64,000 nucleotides of DNA from positions 2,542,001-2,606,000 of the forward strand of contig NZ_CP013293.1 of assembly GCF_001456155.1 (NCBI RefSeq), in the 5' to 3' direction. Below, in pieces: positions 24,823 through 31,636 of this stretch (the stretch's first letter is position 1; each line of letters opens with the position of its first letter). A program made the position numbers and the translations under genes. The stretch is from Chryseobacterium sp. IHB B 17019 (GTDB taxonomy: Bacteria > Bacteroidota > Bacteroidia > Flavobacteriales > Weeksellaceae). The notes under the pieces are model-generated. The model did no database searches. It was given only the letters and a program-made list of their open reading frames with translations, and was not told the DNA's origin.

Positions 24823-26018
24823 TTAATAGCCCATGGCTGCGTTAAATTTTCTTTGTTCTTCTGCTCTTACAACATCATTATAGTATTTATTCACAGTGCC
24901 TTCAATATGCTACCCTATATCTTTTCCCATTACTCACATAGTAATCCCATTGGCAATAAAATAAGTTCCTGCTATAGCTTGCCCCTAACCTGTTGGTGAA
25001 ACAGCTAATACAGACATTACAAGATCTAATGAGTTAGATGTAGTTACCTCATTTTGACTAATATCAACGGTTGCTAAACCTATTCCAACACCTCCTAAAA
25101 CTCTTCCTACAATTTTAGTTCCAGCGGCTAACCTTTGTGCATTCTTAACACTTACTTCCATTATTGGAACATATATTTTTCTAGAGCCTAATATCTTTGG
25201 TAATGCTTTTTCAAAACCAAATTGGTAGTAGAATAAGCTTCGCCTGCTCCATATAAAACAGCTCTGTCAGCAGCAGGTTGAAAAACAAACTTATTGGCTG
25301 AAAAAGCATATCCCGCCCATTTTCTAAGATCTTGTGAAGTTTTATGCATTTCCGAACCATATTCATAAGACTACATTCTCCAAATATTAAATCCCCAAGT
25401 ACCCTTCATTTTCATGTCCTAAATCTGACCACCATTTTGCCATCCATCATCAAATGAAATTCCGTTTATGTTTCCTCCATTTGCGAAATAATTGAATACG
25501 ATGCTGCCGCATTGCCAATAAAGGTGTAACCATTTCCACCGCCTCCACCGCCATCGCTAGGATTTACCCCAAGAAAGTTGGTGGCATAATGAGGTTTAAC
25601 CGATGAATTAAGGAAACCATACGTCTGACCCGAAGTATCTATAATATTTCCATCCTGATCAAACCATCTTCCGTCTACATCCGAGTAAGAGACAGGATTA
25701 TTCGCAACATACGCATACGTACTTGTTGAAAAATAATTTTCAGCTAACTGGTCGTTACCGTTCCATCTTGCAATATCCGGCATATAGTCTCTCCAGCCAT
25801 AGCTGTACATGCCTGTTTCCTATAATTCCTTACCGTTGTACTTGTTGTTTTTATAACTTCCCTGCCCAAAGTAGGAATTCCTTGTTTTGAAATGATTCAT
25901 CCCAAATGGATAATAATCATTGGAATCTGTAATTTCAAGAGTCCCTGTGCTTTTTCTTGTATAAGAAACCTTACATTTCCCAGCTGGTCTTTGTAGCTAT
26001 AAATATACTGATCTTTTT
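24823..26018 (-). pseudogene. RHS module E: core-tail copy plus decayed toxin tip
   Basis: Read on the minus strand, this begins with a copy of the RHS core end ('YIYSYKDQLGNVRVSY', 'FGQGSYKNNKYNGKEL', 'MYSYGWRDYMPDIARW'). A nonsense codon replaces the Gln in KELQ (TAG at 25820-25822). After 'GNAAAS' a one-base loss shifts the frame before 'VFNYFANGG', and a stop follows 'WQNGGQI'. The tip then reads, across several frameshifts, 'KIYVPIMEVSVKNAQR', 'VGRVLGGVGIGLATVDIS' and 'LDLVMSVLAVSPTG', a Gly-rich hydrophobic domain, ending 'FNAAMGY'. An intact 114-aa frame at 25466-25810 is only part of the core tail. It is non-functional as it stands. Confidence 0.8.
25548..26018. repeat. RHS core-tail repeat, copy E
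   Basis: About 471 bp near-identical to the end of the RHS core inside the full-length gene (32417-32890). The right junction is followed by TAACCATTTAGATTA (26038-26052), the same 15 bases as next to copy D. Confidence 0.88.
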
Positions 26019-26117
26019 ACCAACAAAATAAAACGAATAACCATTTAGATTATCCATTTTGATAGTTTATGTTAATTTTCATTATTAGTAATAAAACAAT
26101 TCTGAAAATATTACTAA

Positions 26118-26288
26118 TTAATCTTTATAATTTATTTTACTTTTAATTTGTTTTTGATATAAAATTATTTGCGGGATAAATAACAACAGAATAGATAATG
26201 ACACAGGGTTAAAACCTTTTAAAATTGTGAAAAGTATAACAACTATTATTGAGACAATTAATAAAATTGAATTAATTATATAAGCTAT
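26118..26288 (-). pseudogene. Possible small membrane protein remnant in module D
   Basis: An open frame of 56 codons contains two hydrophobic stretches ('ILLIVSIIVVILFTIL' and 'LSILLLFIPQIILY') and then a basic tail ending 'KSKINYKD'. It overlaps the end of the preceding immunity-type gene but opens with ATA, and no ATG/GTG/TTG precedes the first helix. It may be a second coupled membrane protein that has lost its start, parallel to the 24418-24564 gene. Confidence 0.3.
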
Positions 26289-26767
26289 TTAATATACCCT
26301 TTTTCAGCAAACTCATCCCAACTATCTATAACTTTAATATTATTTTTAACTAATTTTTCTATAAAATTATGTGCATCCTTCGCATTAAATCTAGAATTAT
26401 TAATATATATGGTATTATTATTAGTTTTAATTTTCTTTAAAAATTCACCATTATCTACAACAATAACTTTTATATCATTGATTTTTATAGATTTAATTGG
26501 CTCATAATTAAAAATGAATTTCTTTTTCCATTCAAAAAACAGCTCATCATTTCTGATGGTTATTTTGAGACTTCCTAGACTAAAATAATAAAATAGCAAA
26601 ATCCAGATAGTTATAAATAAAATAGCAATAATAATTGAATGAGTTTCAACACTTATAAAAATTGTCAATACAAAGAGTATAGGTAATAAAAAGAGACTTA
26701 ATACAACTCTTGATTGTCTAAAAATTGTGATATTATATTCTTGCATTATTTGAGAATTAAGGTTCAT
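26285..26767 (-). CDS. Membrane protein, immunity candidate of module D
   Basis: The 160-aa protein has two adjacent membrane helices (~22-42 and ~46-64), then a soluble part (~70-160) resembling PH-like/bacterial membrane-anchored domains ('ITIRNDELFFEWKKKF', 'IYINNSRFNAKDAHNF'). It starts 11 nt before the stop of the toxin-tip frame, so translation is coupled (an internal ATG at 26746 would instead follow the stop). The position behind an RHS tip marks it as an immunity candidate. Confidence 0.6.
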   Translation of the reverse strand: MNLNSQIMQEYNITIFRQSRVVLSLFLLPILFVLTIFISVETHSIIIAILFITIWILLFYYFSLGSLKITIRNDELFFEWKKKFIFNYEPIKSIKINDIKVIVVDNGEFLKKIKTNNNTIYINNSRFNAKDAHNFIEKLVKNNIKVIDSWDEFAEKGYIK

Positions 26768-27236
26768 TTGTCAAATCATAAATCATTGTTCCAGTACCAT
26801 AAACTAAAACACCAATACCAATAGCCCATCCAACAGGATTTGATATAAGCCCAACAGCTACTAAAGCAGTAGTACCTAATCCAACTAATCCGACAGTAGT
26901 ATCAACAACATCTCTATGACTAAAAACTTCACTGGCTCCACCTTCTTGGTATTGATTATAAACCTTACTAGCCGAATAAGCTGTTGTGACAATTGATGCA
27001 GCAACACCTAAATTTTTAAACGCACTAAGATATTTAGTTCCAGTATAACCTAGTGCTCCCAGAGTTCTCAATTCTTGTGCCGTTTTATTTAGAGCATTAA
27101 ACTCGCTTATTGTTAAACCAGCACTTTTTCTGATACCAGCTTCAAATAATTGTATTTTTACATCATTAGCAAAACCTAAAGCACTCATTTTTTTTGTCAC
27201 TCCGTCCCACAGCTTTTCCCTTTCATACAACTTCAT
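26757..27236 (-). pseudogene. RHS module D: detached toxin tip
   Basis: This 159-codon frame continues the tip of module D after a frameshift. The sense frame can be followed upstream as 'VKLDGEIDVYAQEKIIHK' to ~27295, where it breaks from the core-tail frame by one base. The tip is helical, then turns into a Gly/hydrophobic region 'VVDTTVGLVGLGTTALVAVG...GWAIGIGVLVYGTGTMIY' at the end. Two helix-length apolar stretches suggest membrane insertion, in line with the membrane-protein partner that follows. Without its RHS carrier it is presumably silent, although the internal ATG could give a 159-aa cytoplasmic peptide. Confidence 0.65.
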
Positions 27237-27273
27237 TTTATGAATTATCTTTTCTTGCGCATATACATCTATT

Positions 27274-27898
27274 TCACCATCTAACTTGACTGTAACTTAA
27301 CTGATCTCCGTCTGTCCACCAAGTTGCATATTCTTTAGTAAACGAAATATCGTCTATAGTTCCTCCATTCGCAAGATATTTAAACATCGAGGAGGCTGCA
27401 TTTCCAGTAAGAGTATAACCTCCGCCACCATCACTTGCATTTACCCCAAGGTAATTGCTGGCATAATGAGGTTTAACCGATGAATTAAGGAAACCATAGG
27501 TCTGTCCGGAGGTATCTATAATATTTCCATCCTGATCAAACCATCTTCCGTCTACATCTGAGTAAGAGATAGGATTATTAGCAACATACGCATACGTACT
27601 TGTTGAAAGATAATTTTCAGCTAACTGGTGGATACCGTTCCATCTTGCAATATCCGGCATATAGTCTCTCCAGCCATAGCTGTACATGCCTGTTTCCTGT
27701 AATTCCCTACCGTTGAACTTGTTGTTTTTATAACTTCCCTGCCCAAAGTAGGAATTCCCCTGTTTTGAAATGATTCATCCCAAATGGATATAATCATTGG
27801 AATCTGTAATTTCAAGAGCCCCCTGCGCTGTTTCTTCCATAAGAAACCCTTACATTTCCCAGCTGATCTGTGTAGCTGTAAATATACTGATCTTTCTG
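27274..27898 (-). pseudogene. RHS module D: frameshifted core-tail copy
   Basis: The intact part (137 codons, 27274-27687) runs from 'MYSYGWRDYMPDIARWNG' through 'YSDVDGRWFDQDGN', 'GVNASDGGGGYTLTGNAASS' and the linker 'FKYLANGGTIDDISFTKEY' and ends 'LSYSQVRW' at a stop caused by a one-base shift. Upstream (27690-27898) the same repeat continues but with base losses relative to the full gene, e.g. 'ggatataatcat' for 'ggatagtaatcat'. It therefore cannot be translated as an RHS protein. Confidence 0.8.
27422..27898. repeat. RHS core-tail repeat, copy D
   Basis: About 477 bp near-identical to 32417-32890, oriented the same way. It is followed by a hairpin (27911-27939) that shares TAACCATTTAGATTA with the junction of copy E. 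Confidence 0.88.
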
Positions 27899-27910
27899 AT
27901 GGCAAAACTA

Positions 27911-27939
27911 AAACAGGTAACCATTTAGATTACCTGTTT
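27911..27939. terminator. Hairpin/terminator behind module C
   Basis: The perfect 10-bp stem AAACAGGTAA/TTACCTGTTT with a 9-nt loop has T-runs on both strands. It lies ~125 nt past the last gene of module C. Confidence 0.6.
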
Positions 27940-28063
27940 TTTAATTATTTTATTCAAAGCTTACTTCGTAATTTGATTAATAAAGGAACTCTAACAATAC
28001 TTTGAAACATATCAAACTCATAAACTTTATGCAACAAATGAATTTTCTTATGCATAGATGTTT

Positions 28064-28525
28064 TCATCCCAACTTCTGCTCGTGGGAAGGAACAGCTGAA
28101 TCCCATTTCGCTCTAATTTTCAACAATTTAAATAAAAAAAGTATCAATAGTATCATTTCTAATCTTATTGTAAAATGACTATAATAAAAACTTACAGTCA
28201 TTGAAAATAAGCATAAGACAATACCAATTATAGCATCTAGTACACCTAATTTTATCGCATAATCCTTTTCAAACCATAAGCTATATGCTGTGAAACCGTG
28301 TAATATAAATACGAGAAAAACAATCATCCCATAAATAAGTGTATTGTCTTTTGCATTTAACCCGTAAAATTCAAATTCAGTATTTATGTCAAACAGTAAT
28401 AAAACCATCCTTAAAATCGCTATAAAAGCAGTTGCTATAAATAACCAGCAAAAGCCCCTTATCCACCATGGCAAAAGAGATCTTCGTTTAATAGGTATAA
28501 TTTCAAAATTACTAAAATCATTCAT
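28064..28525 (-). CDS. Polytopic membrane protein, second immunity candidate of module C
   Basis: The 153-aa protein has four hydrophobic helices (~20-46, 62-84, 95-114, 120-138) and a charged C-terminus. It follows the 28568-29029 gene by 42 nt on the same strand. The position within an RHS toxin module and the membrane nature suggest immunity against a membrane-active tip. No family is recognised. Confidence 0.6.
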   Translation of the reverse strand: MNDFSNFEIIPIKRRSLLPWWIRGFCWLFIATAFIAILRMVLLLFDINTEFEFYGLNAKDNTLIYGMIVFLVFILHGFTAYSLWFEKDYAIKLGVLDAIIGIVLCLFSMTVSFYYSHFTIRLEMILLILFLFKLLKIRAKWDSAVPSHEQKLG

Positions 28526-28567
28526 TATTATAAAATTATTTATTCTCTATATTTTTTGTTATAAACT

Positions 28568-29029
28568 CTAGTTCGGATCCCAATAAGCAGTACTTGATAT
28601 TATAAACAGTATCAAACAACTATAGTTGATTATATTATTTTCATAAAAATTAAAACTCATTCTATTATTAGGAAACTCATATTCTTCATTAATACTACCT
28701 ATTACTTGGTTATTAAGCATAAACTCAGACTTCAAGTACCCTATAAAATTCTCTTTATAGGAGATAGTATCATTTTTTAATTTTAAAAAATTAATTTGCC
28801 CTTTTTTAAAATATGAAAAGTCGTAATTCAGATTGTTCGTGATAATTTTAGTTTTGGTAAAAAACAATAAAAAATCATTCTTTTCAAAAACACATAATAA
28901 ATCATTTTTATTATCATATATAAAATATTTTCTTTTGAAAAAATAGTTTTTACAAATTGTACGAAAAACTAAGCCTTGGTCACTATTAATGTCAATAGAC
29001 TTTTTTGAAAAAGCTACATAATATTTCAT
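28568..29029 (-). CDS. Hypothetical protein, first immunity candidate of module C
   Basis: The 153-aa protein is very rich in Lys, Asn, Phe and Tyr. It appears mostly beta ('KYFIYDNKNDLLCVFEKND', 'KKGQINFLKLKNDTISYKE') with a hydrophobic C-terminal stretch (~134-148, 'INYSCLILFIISSTAY'). It starts 18 nt after the toxin-tip stop, where an immunity gene is expected. No family is recognised. Its AT-rich composition differs from the housekeeping genes, as is common for cassette genes. Confidence 0.6.
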   Translation of the reverse strand: MKYYVAFSKKSIDINSDQGLVFRTICKNYFFKRKYFIYDNKNDLLCVFEKNDFLLFFTKTKIITNNLNYDFSYFKKGQINFLKLKNDTISYKENFIGYLKSEFMLNNQVIGSINEEYEFPNNRMSFNFYENNIINYSCLILFIISSTAYWDPN

Positions 29030-29047
29030 TATTTAGTCATTAAATCT

Positions 29048-29677
29048 TTATTTAAAACCTATTATTAATTTTACATCTATTCCTAAAAGTGCTTTAAATC
29101 CAACTCCTAAATCAGCACAATAAGTACAGGATTCTTTATTACTACCTCTTAATTTACTTTTAAGTCCTATATTTAAAATATCTGCATCTGAACCTTTTTG
29201 TGGTGACAAATGGGATTTACCCGGACCAATATTCCCTTCCCATTCAAGATGCCCATTATTTGGATAATATTTTAACAAATCCCCAGTAGTTGGAATTGCA
29301 TGGTTTGTTACATAATCAACTTTACCACCAACACTCAATTGTTTTGATAATATTTTTATCCCAGCAGCAGCAAAATTATGACCCTTTCCATCACCATAAT
29401 TTGCATAAAACCCATCACCATAACTCCATCCTAATTTACCTATCTCAGTAGAAAATATACCAGCTTCTGCATTTGCCTGTAAAGGGCCTCCCAATTTTGC
29501 TCCAACTTGTACACCCAAACTGCCTGAAAGCTCTCCTTTTAATACAAAATGATCCTGAAAAAAATCACCAATACTTCCCCAAGCAAATTTCAACATATGA
29601 CTAGTCAAAGTTCCGGAATCCTCCGTAACATTTGTCCACCAACTCATATATCCGTTGTCAAAAGAAATTCCGTCCAT
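29048..29677 (-). CDS. RHS module C: toxin tip, separated from core tail by a G-tract
   Basis: This 209-codon frame opens at 'MDGISFDNGYMSWWTN', which is the middle of the conserved linker 'FxYxANGG..x.ISF...WWT' seen in modules C-E. The body is Gly-rich and probably beta ('GELSGSLGVQVGAKLGG', 'IGKLGWSYGDGFYANYG') and ends 'CTYCADLGVGFKALLG...IIGFK'. A run of nine C (29680-29688) puts it out of frame with the core tail by one base; ten or seven bases would restore fusion. It is either a broken tip or a switchable one. The activity is unknown. Confidence 0.6.
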   Translation of the reverse strand: MDGISFDNGYMSWWTNVTEDSGTLTSHMLKFAWGSIGDFFQDHFVLKGELSGSLGVQVGAKLGGPLQANAEAGIFSTEIGKLGWSYGDGFYANYGDGKGHNFAAAGIKILSKQLSVGGKVDYVTNHAIPTTGDLLKYYPNNGHLEWEGNIGPGKSHLSPQKGSDADILNIGLKSKLRGSNKESCTYCADLGVGFKALLGIDVKLIIGFK

Positions 29678-29679
29678 AG

Positions 29680-29688
29680 CCCCCCCCC
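29680..29688. repeat. Nine-base poly-C (poly-G in transcript) tract
   Basis: A homopolymer of nine C lies exactly at the junction of the RHS core tail and toxin tip of module C. It is out of frame by one base in this sequence. Such tracts are classic slippage sites and also classic sequencing-error sites. Confidence 0.8.
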
Positions 29689-29751
29689 ATTTGCAAAATA
29701 ATTGAAAACGGATGCAGCAGCATTTCCTGTAAAAGTGTAACCGCTTCCTCC

Positions 29752-30116
29752 ACCGCCATCACTTGGATTTACCCCAAGGTAATTGGTAGCATAATGAGGT
29801 TTAACCGATGAATTAAGGAAACCATACGTTTGTCCGGAGGTATCTATAATATGTCCATCCTGATCAAACCATCTTCCGTCTACATCCGAGTAAGAGACAG
29901 GATTATTAGCTACATACGCATACGTACTTGTTGAAAGATAATTTTCAGCTAAACTGGTCGATACCGTTCCATCTTGCAATATCCGGCATATAGTCTCTCC
30001 AGCCATAGCTGTACATGCCTGTTTCCTGTAATTCCTTACCGTTGTACTTGTTGTTTTTATAACTTCCCTGCCCAAAGTAGGAATTCCCCTGTTTTGAAAT
30101 GATTCATCCCAAATGG
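29752..30116. repeat. RHS core-tail repeat, copy C
   Basis: About 365 bp near-identical to the left part of the repeat in the full-length gene (32417-32780). The right end is truncated relative to copies D and E and has a different junction. Confidence 0.88.
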
Positions 30117-30174
30117 GTAGTAGACGATTTCAAGAACGCCTTCTCCGTTTTTTTTCAAGACTTTTCTAAATTAA

Positions 30175-30205
30175 AAATCAGGGCATTGATTTCAACACCC
30201 TGAAT
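30175..30205 (-). terminator. Terminator of module B
   Basis: On the minus strand, TTCAGGGTGTTG-AAAT-CAATGCCCTGA forms a stem followed by TTTTTAATTT, ~95 nt past the immunity-type gene. The core matches the module E terminator. Confidence 0.65.
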
Positions 30206-30298
30206 TATTTAACATCTTAATTAAGAGTATAAAAAGGATAAGCCTTTTGTCTCAAAAAAGCTAGCAACTCCAATAATCTAAAAGTACATATTTTGAAA

Positions 30299-30646
30299 TT
30301 ATATGCCTTTTTTATTAGGATTCCATAATACTCCCAACAATGTTTTTTCTTTGTTATCAAAAAAACAAGATATAAAACCTATTTCTGTATTAATCTGATA
30401 AATAAAAATTTTATCTTTTCTATTTTTTAAATTTTCGAGCAGCTTCTCGTAACCTATTACATTGGCTTTTGTAACGTTTTTTTGAATCATATATCTATCG
30501 TAGTATACATTAAGGGCATGCTGTGCCTCTAATATAATAGGTTCAGATAATTTTATTAACCTATCCTCTTCAAAAAAATTTTCAAAAATACTATTAAGAA
30601 TAGGCTTTTCATTTATAATATGCCATTTTAAATTTTGATAATCCAT
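30299..30646 (-). CDS. Immunity candidate for the ADP-ribosyltransferase-like tip
   Basis: This 115-aa soluble alpha/beta protein ('EPIILEAQHALNVYYDRYM', 'DKIFIYQINTEIGFISCFF', 'TLLGVLWNPNKKGI') has no signal peptide. It starts 12 nt after the stop of the ART-like tip, the standard tip/immunity order of polymorphic toxins. No named family is recognised. Confidence 0.6.
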   Translation of the reverse strand: MDYQNLKWHIINEKPILNSIFENFFEEDRLIKLSEPIILEAQHALNVYYDRYMIQKNVTKANVIGYEKLLENLKNRKDKIFIYQINTEIGFISCFFDNKEKTLLGVLWNPNKKGI

Positions 30647-30658
30647 ATTGTTAGTTTA

Positions 30659-31219
30659 TTAATAAGCAGTTGGAGAACCTGGGCCTGTTGGTGTTGTTAC
30701 TGTTGCACCTGTAACTATACCAGGAACCAATACTTCCATTTCATCATAAGCATCTGGACTAGGGACAGTATTTATTATTGGGAAGGTTTTTTTCAAAACT
30801 ACACCTTGTTGTCCACTTTTATTTGCATGATAATTTGCAACAGCAGGACTCATTGTCCAAGATGTAAATTTACTTTTAAAATTACCTCCATTATGAGCTT
30901 CAGGATTACTATGTCCATTTAAATCATATGGCCAAGCTTGACCTTTTAATGCATTTCTATAATCTGGGTGTCCTTTATATACACCTCTATACAACGTAAT
31001 TCTTTGCTCTCTTCGTGATATATCACCTTCTAATAGTAAAGGTAAAGACCATACACCAGCTCTTAAACCTCCAGCTAATTCCCCTAATACACCTCTAATT
31101 GATGTCCAAATTCCGGCTGAAGCACCGCCACCTGTGGGTAACGGCTGTACCATTCCATGCTCCCACAAAAGAATTAACATGGCTCTGCATCTGTGCTCCC
31201 CAAAAGAAGCTGCTTCCAC
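30659..31219 (-). CDS. RHS module B: orphan tip with ADP-ribosyltransferase motifs
   Basis: This 186-codon frame has no RHS core tail in front. The first ~75 residues hold a hydrophobic/Gly pre-toxin segment ('SIRGVLGELAGGLRAGVWSL'). The C-terminal ~110 residues show the R-S-E order of the ARTC-type ADP-ribosyltransferase fold: Arg in 'ITLYRGVYKG', the S-x-T strand in 'FTSWTMSPAVANYHA', and an E-x-E turn in 'DEMEVLVPG'. Such enzymes transfer ADP-ribose from NAD to a target. An in-frame stop lies just before the first usable codons, so secretion is unlikely in the present arrangement. It is followed closely by a partner gene. Confidence 0.65.
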   Translation of the reverse strand: MEAASFGEHRCRAMLILLWEHGMVQPLPTGGGASAGIWTSIRGVLGELAGGLRAGVWSLPLLLEGDISRREQRITLYRGVYKGHPDYRNALKGQAWPYDLNGHSNPEAHNGGNFKSKFTSWTMSPAVANYHANKSGQQGVVLKKTFPIINTVPSPDAYDEMEVLVPGIVTGATVTTPTGPGSPTAY

Positions 31220-31263
31220 TAAAACGGATAATCCTTTAGATCATCCATTGTTATTATTTATTT

Positions 31264-31629
31264 TTATTGTTCTTGAAAAAAATTCTCAAAAGAATCTCCA
31301 AATTCAGACTCTACACCTTTTGCTAAAACGATCCCCGATGAACCTTCTAGAAGAAAATCAGTATCATTATCTATTAAACTATATATATTTTCCATTCTTT
31401 TTCCGTTGTAATATTTATTTACCGAAAAATTCGGATTATTCCAAGAAAAATTACCTCGAATATATTCACAACTAGCCATTACTATATAAGCAACTTCATC
31501 ACTCATATTAATTGATATTCTAATTGCCAATCTTTTATGAGTAATATCGTATAGCCATAATTGTGCTTTACTCCCATTTAATTTATTTAAAATTCTATTT
31601 ATTTGACTTAAGTCCGTTACTATTTCCAT
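31264..31629 (-). CDS. Immunity candidate of the full-length RHS toxin
   Basis: This 121-aa soluble protein ('SKAQLWLYDITHKRLAIRI', 'FLLEGSSGIVLAKGV', acidic C-terminus 'GDSFENFFQEQ') starts 7 nt after the stop of the 1270-aa RHS gene. That position and its acidic character fit a cognate immunity protein. The family is not recognised. Confidence 0.68.
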   Translation of the reverse strand: MEIVTDLSQINRILNKLNGSKAQLWLYDITHKRLAIRISINMSDEVAYIVMASCEYIRGNFSWNNPNFSVNKYYNGKRMENIYSLIDNDTDFLLEGSSGIVLAKGVESEFGDSFENFFQEQ

Positions 31630-31636
31630 AATATTT

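Larger units (their letters stand above)
29644..30116 (-). pseudogene. RHS module C: frameshifted core-tail copy
   Basis: The tail sequence 'LAENYLSTSTYAYVANNPV', 'GRWFDQDGHIIDTSGQ', 'GVNPSDGGGGSGYTFTGNAA' is preserved. An extra A near 29951 (ctaaactgg versus ctaactgg in other copies) shifts the frame ahead of it, and the nine-base C run at 29680-29688 shifts it again after 'FNYFANGGG'. The copy stops abruptly at ~30116 ('ggattcatcccaaatgg'), shorter than copies D and E. Confidence 0.8.

Noticed and set aside
27621..27905. Open frame of 94 codons on the minus strand
   Set aside because: It is an out-of-frame reading of the frameshifted RHS core-tail copy D.
24418..30205. CRISPR array, suggested by repeated blocks
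   Set aside because: The repeats are 365-477 bp coding fragments of an RHS core, not 25-40 bp direct repeats with uniform spacers, and no cas genes are present.
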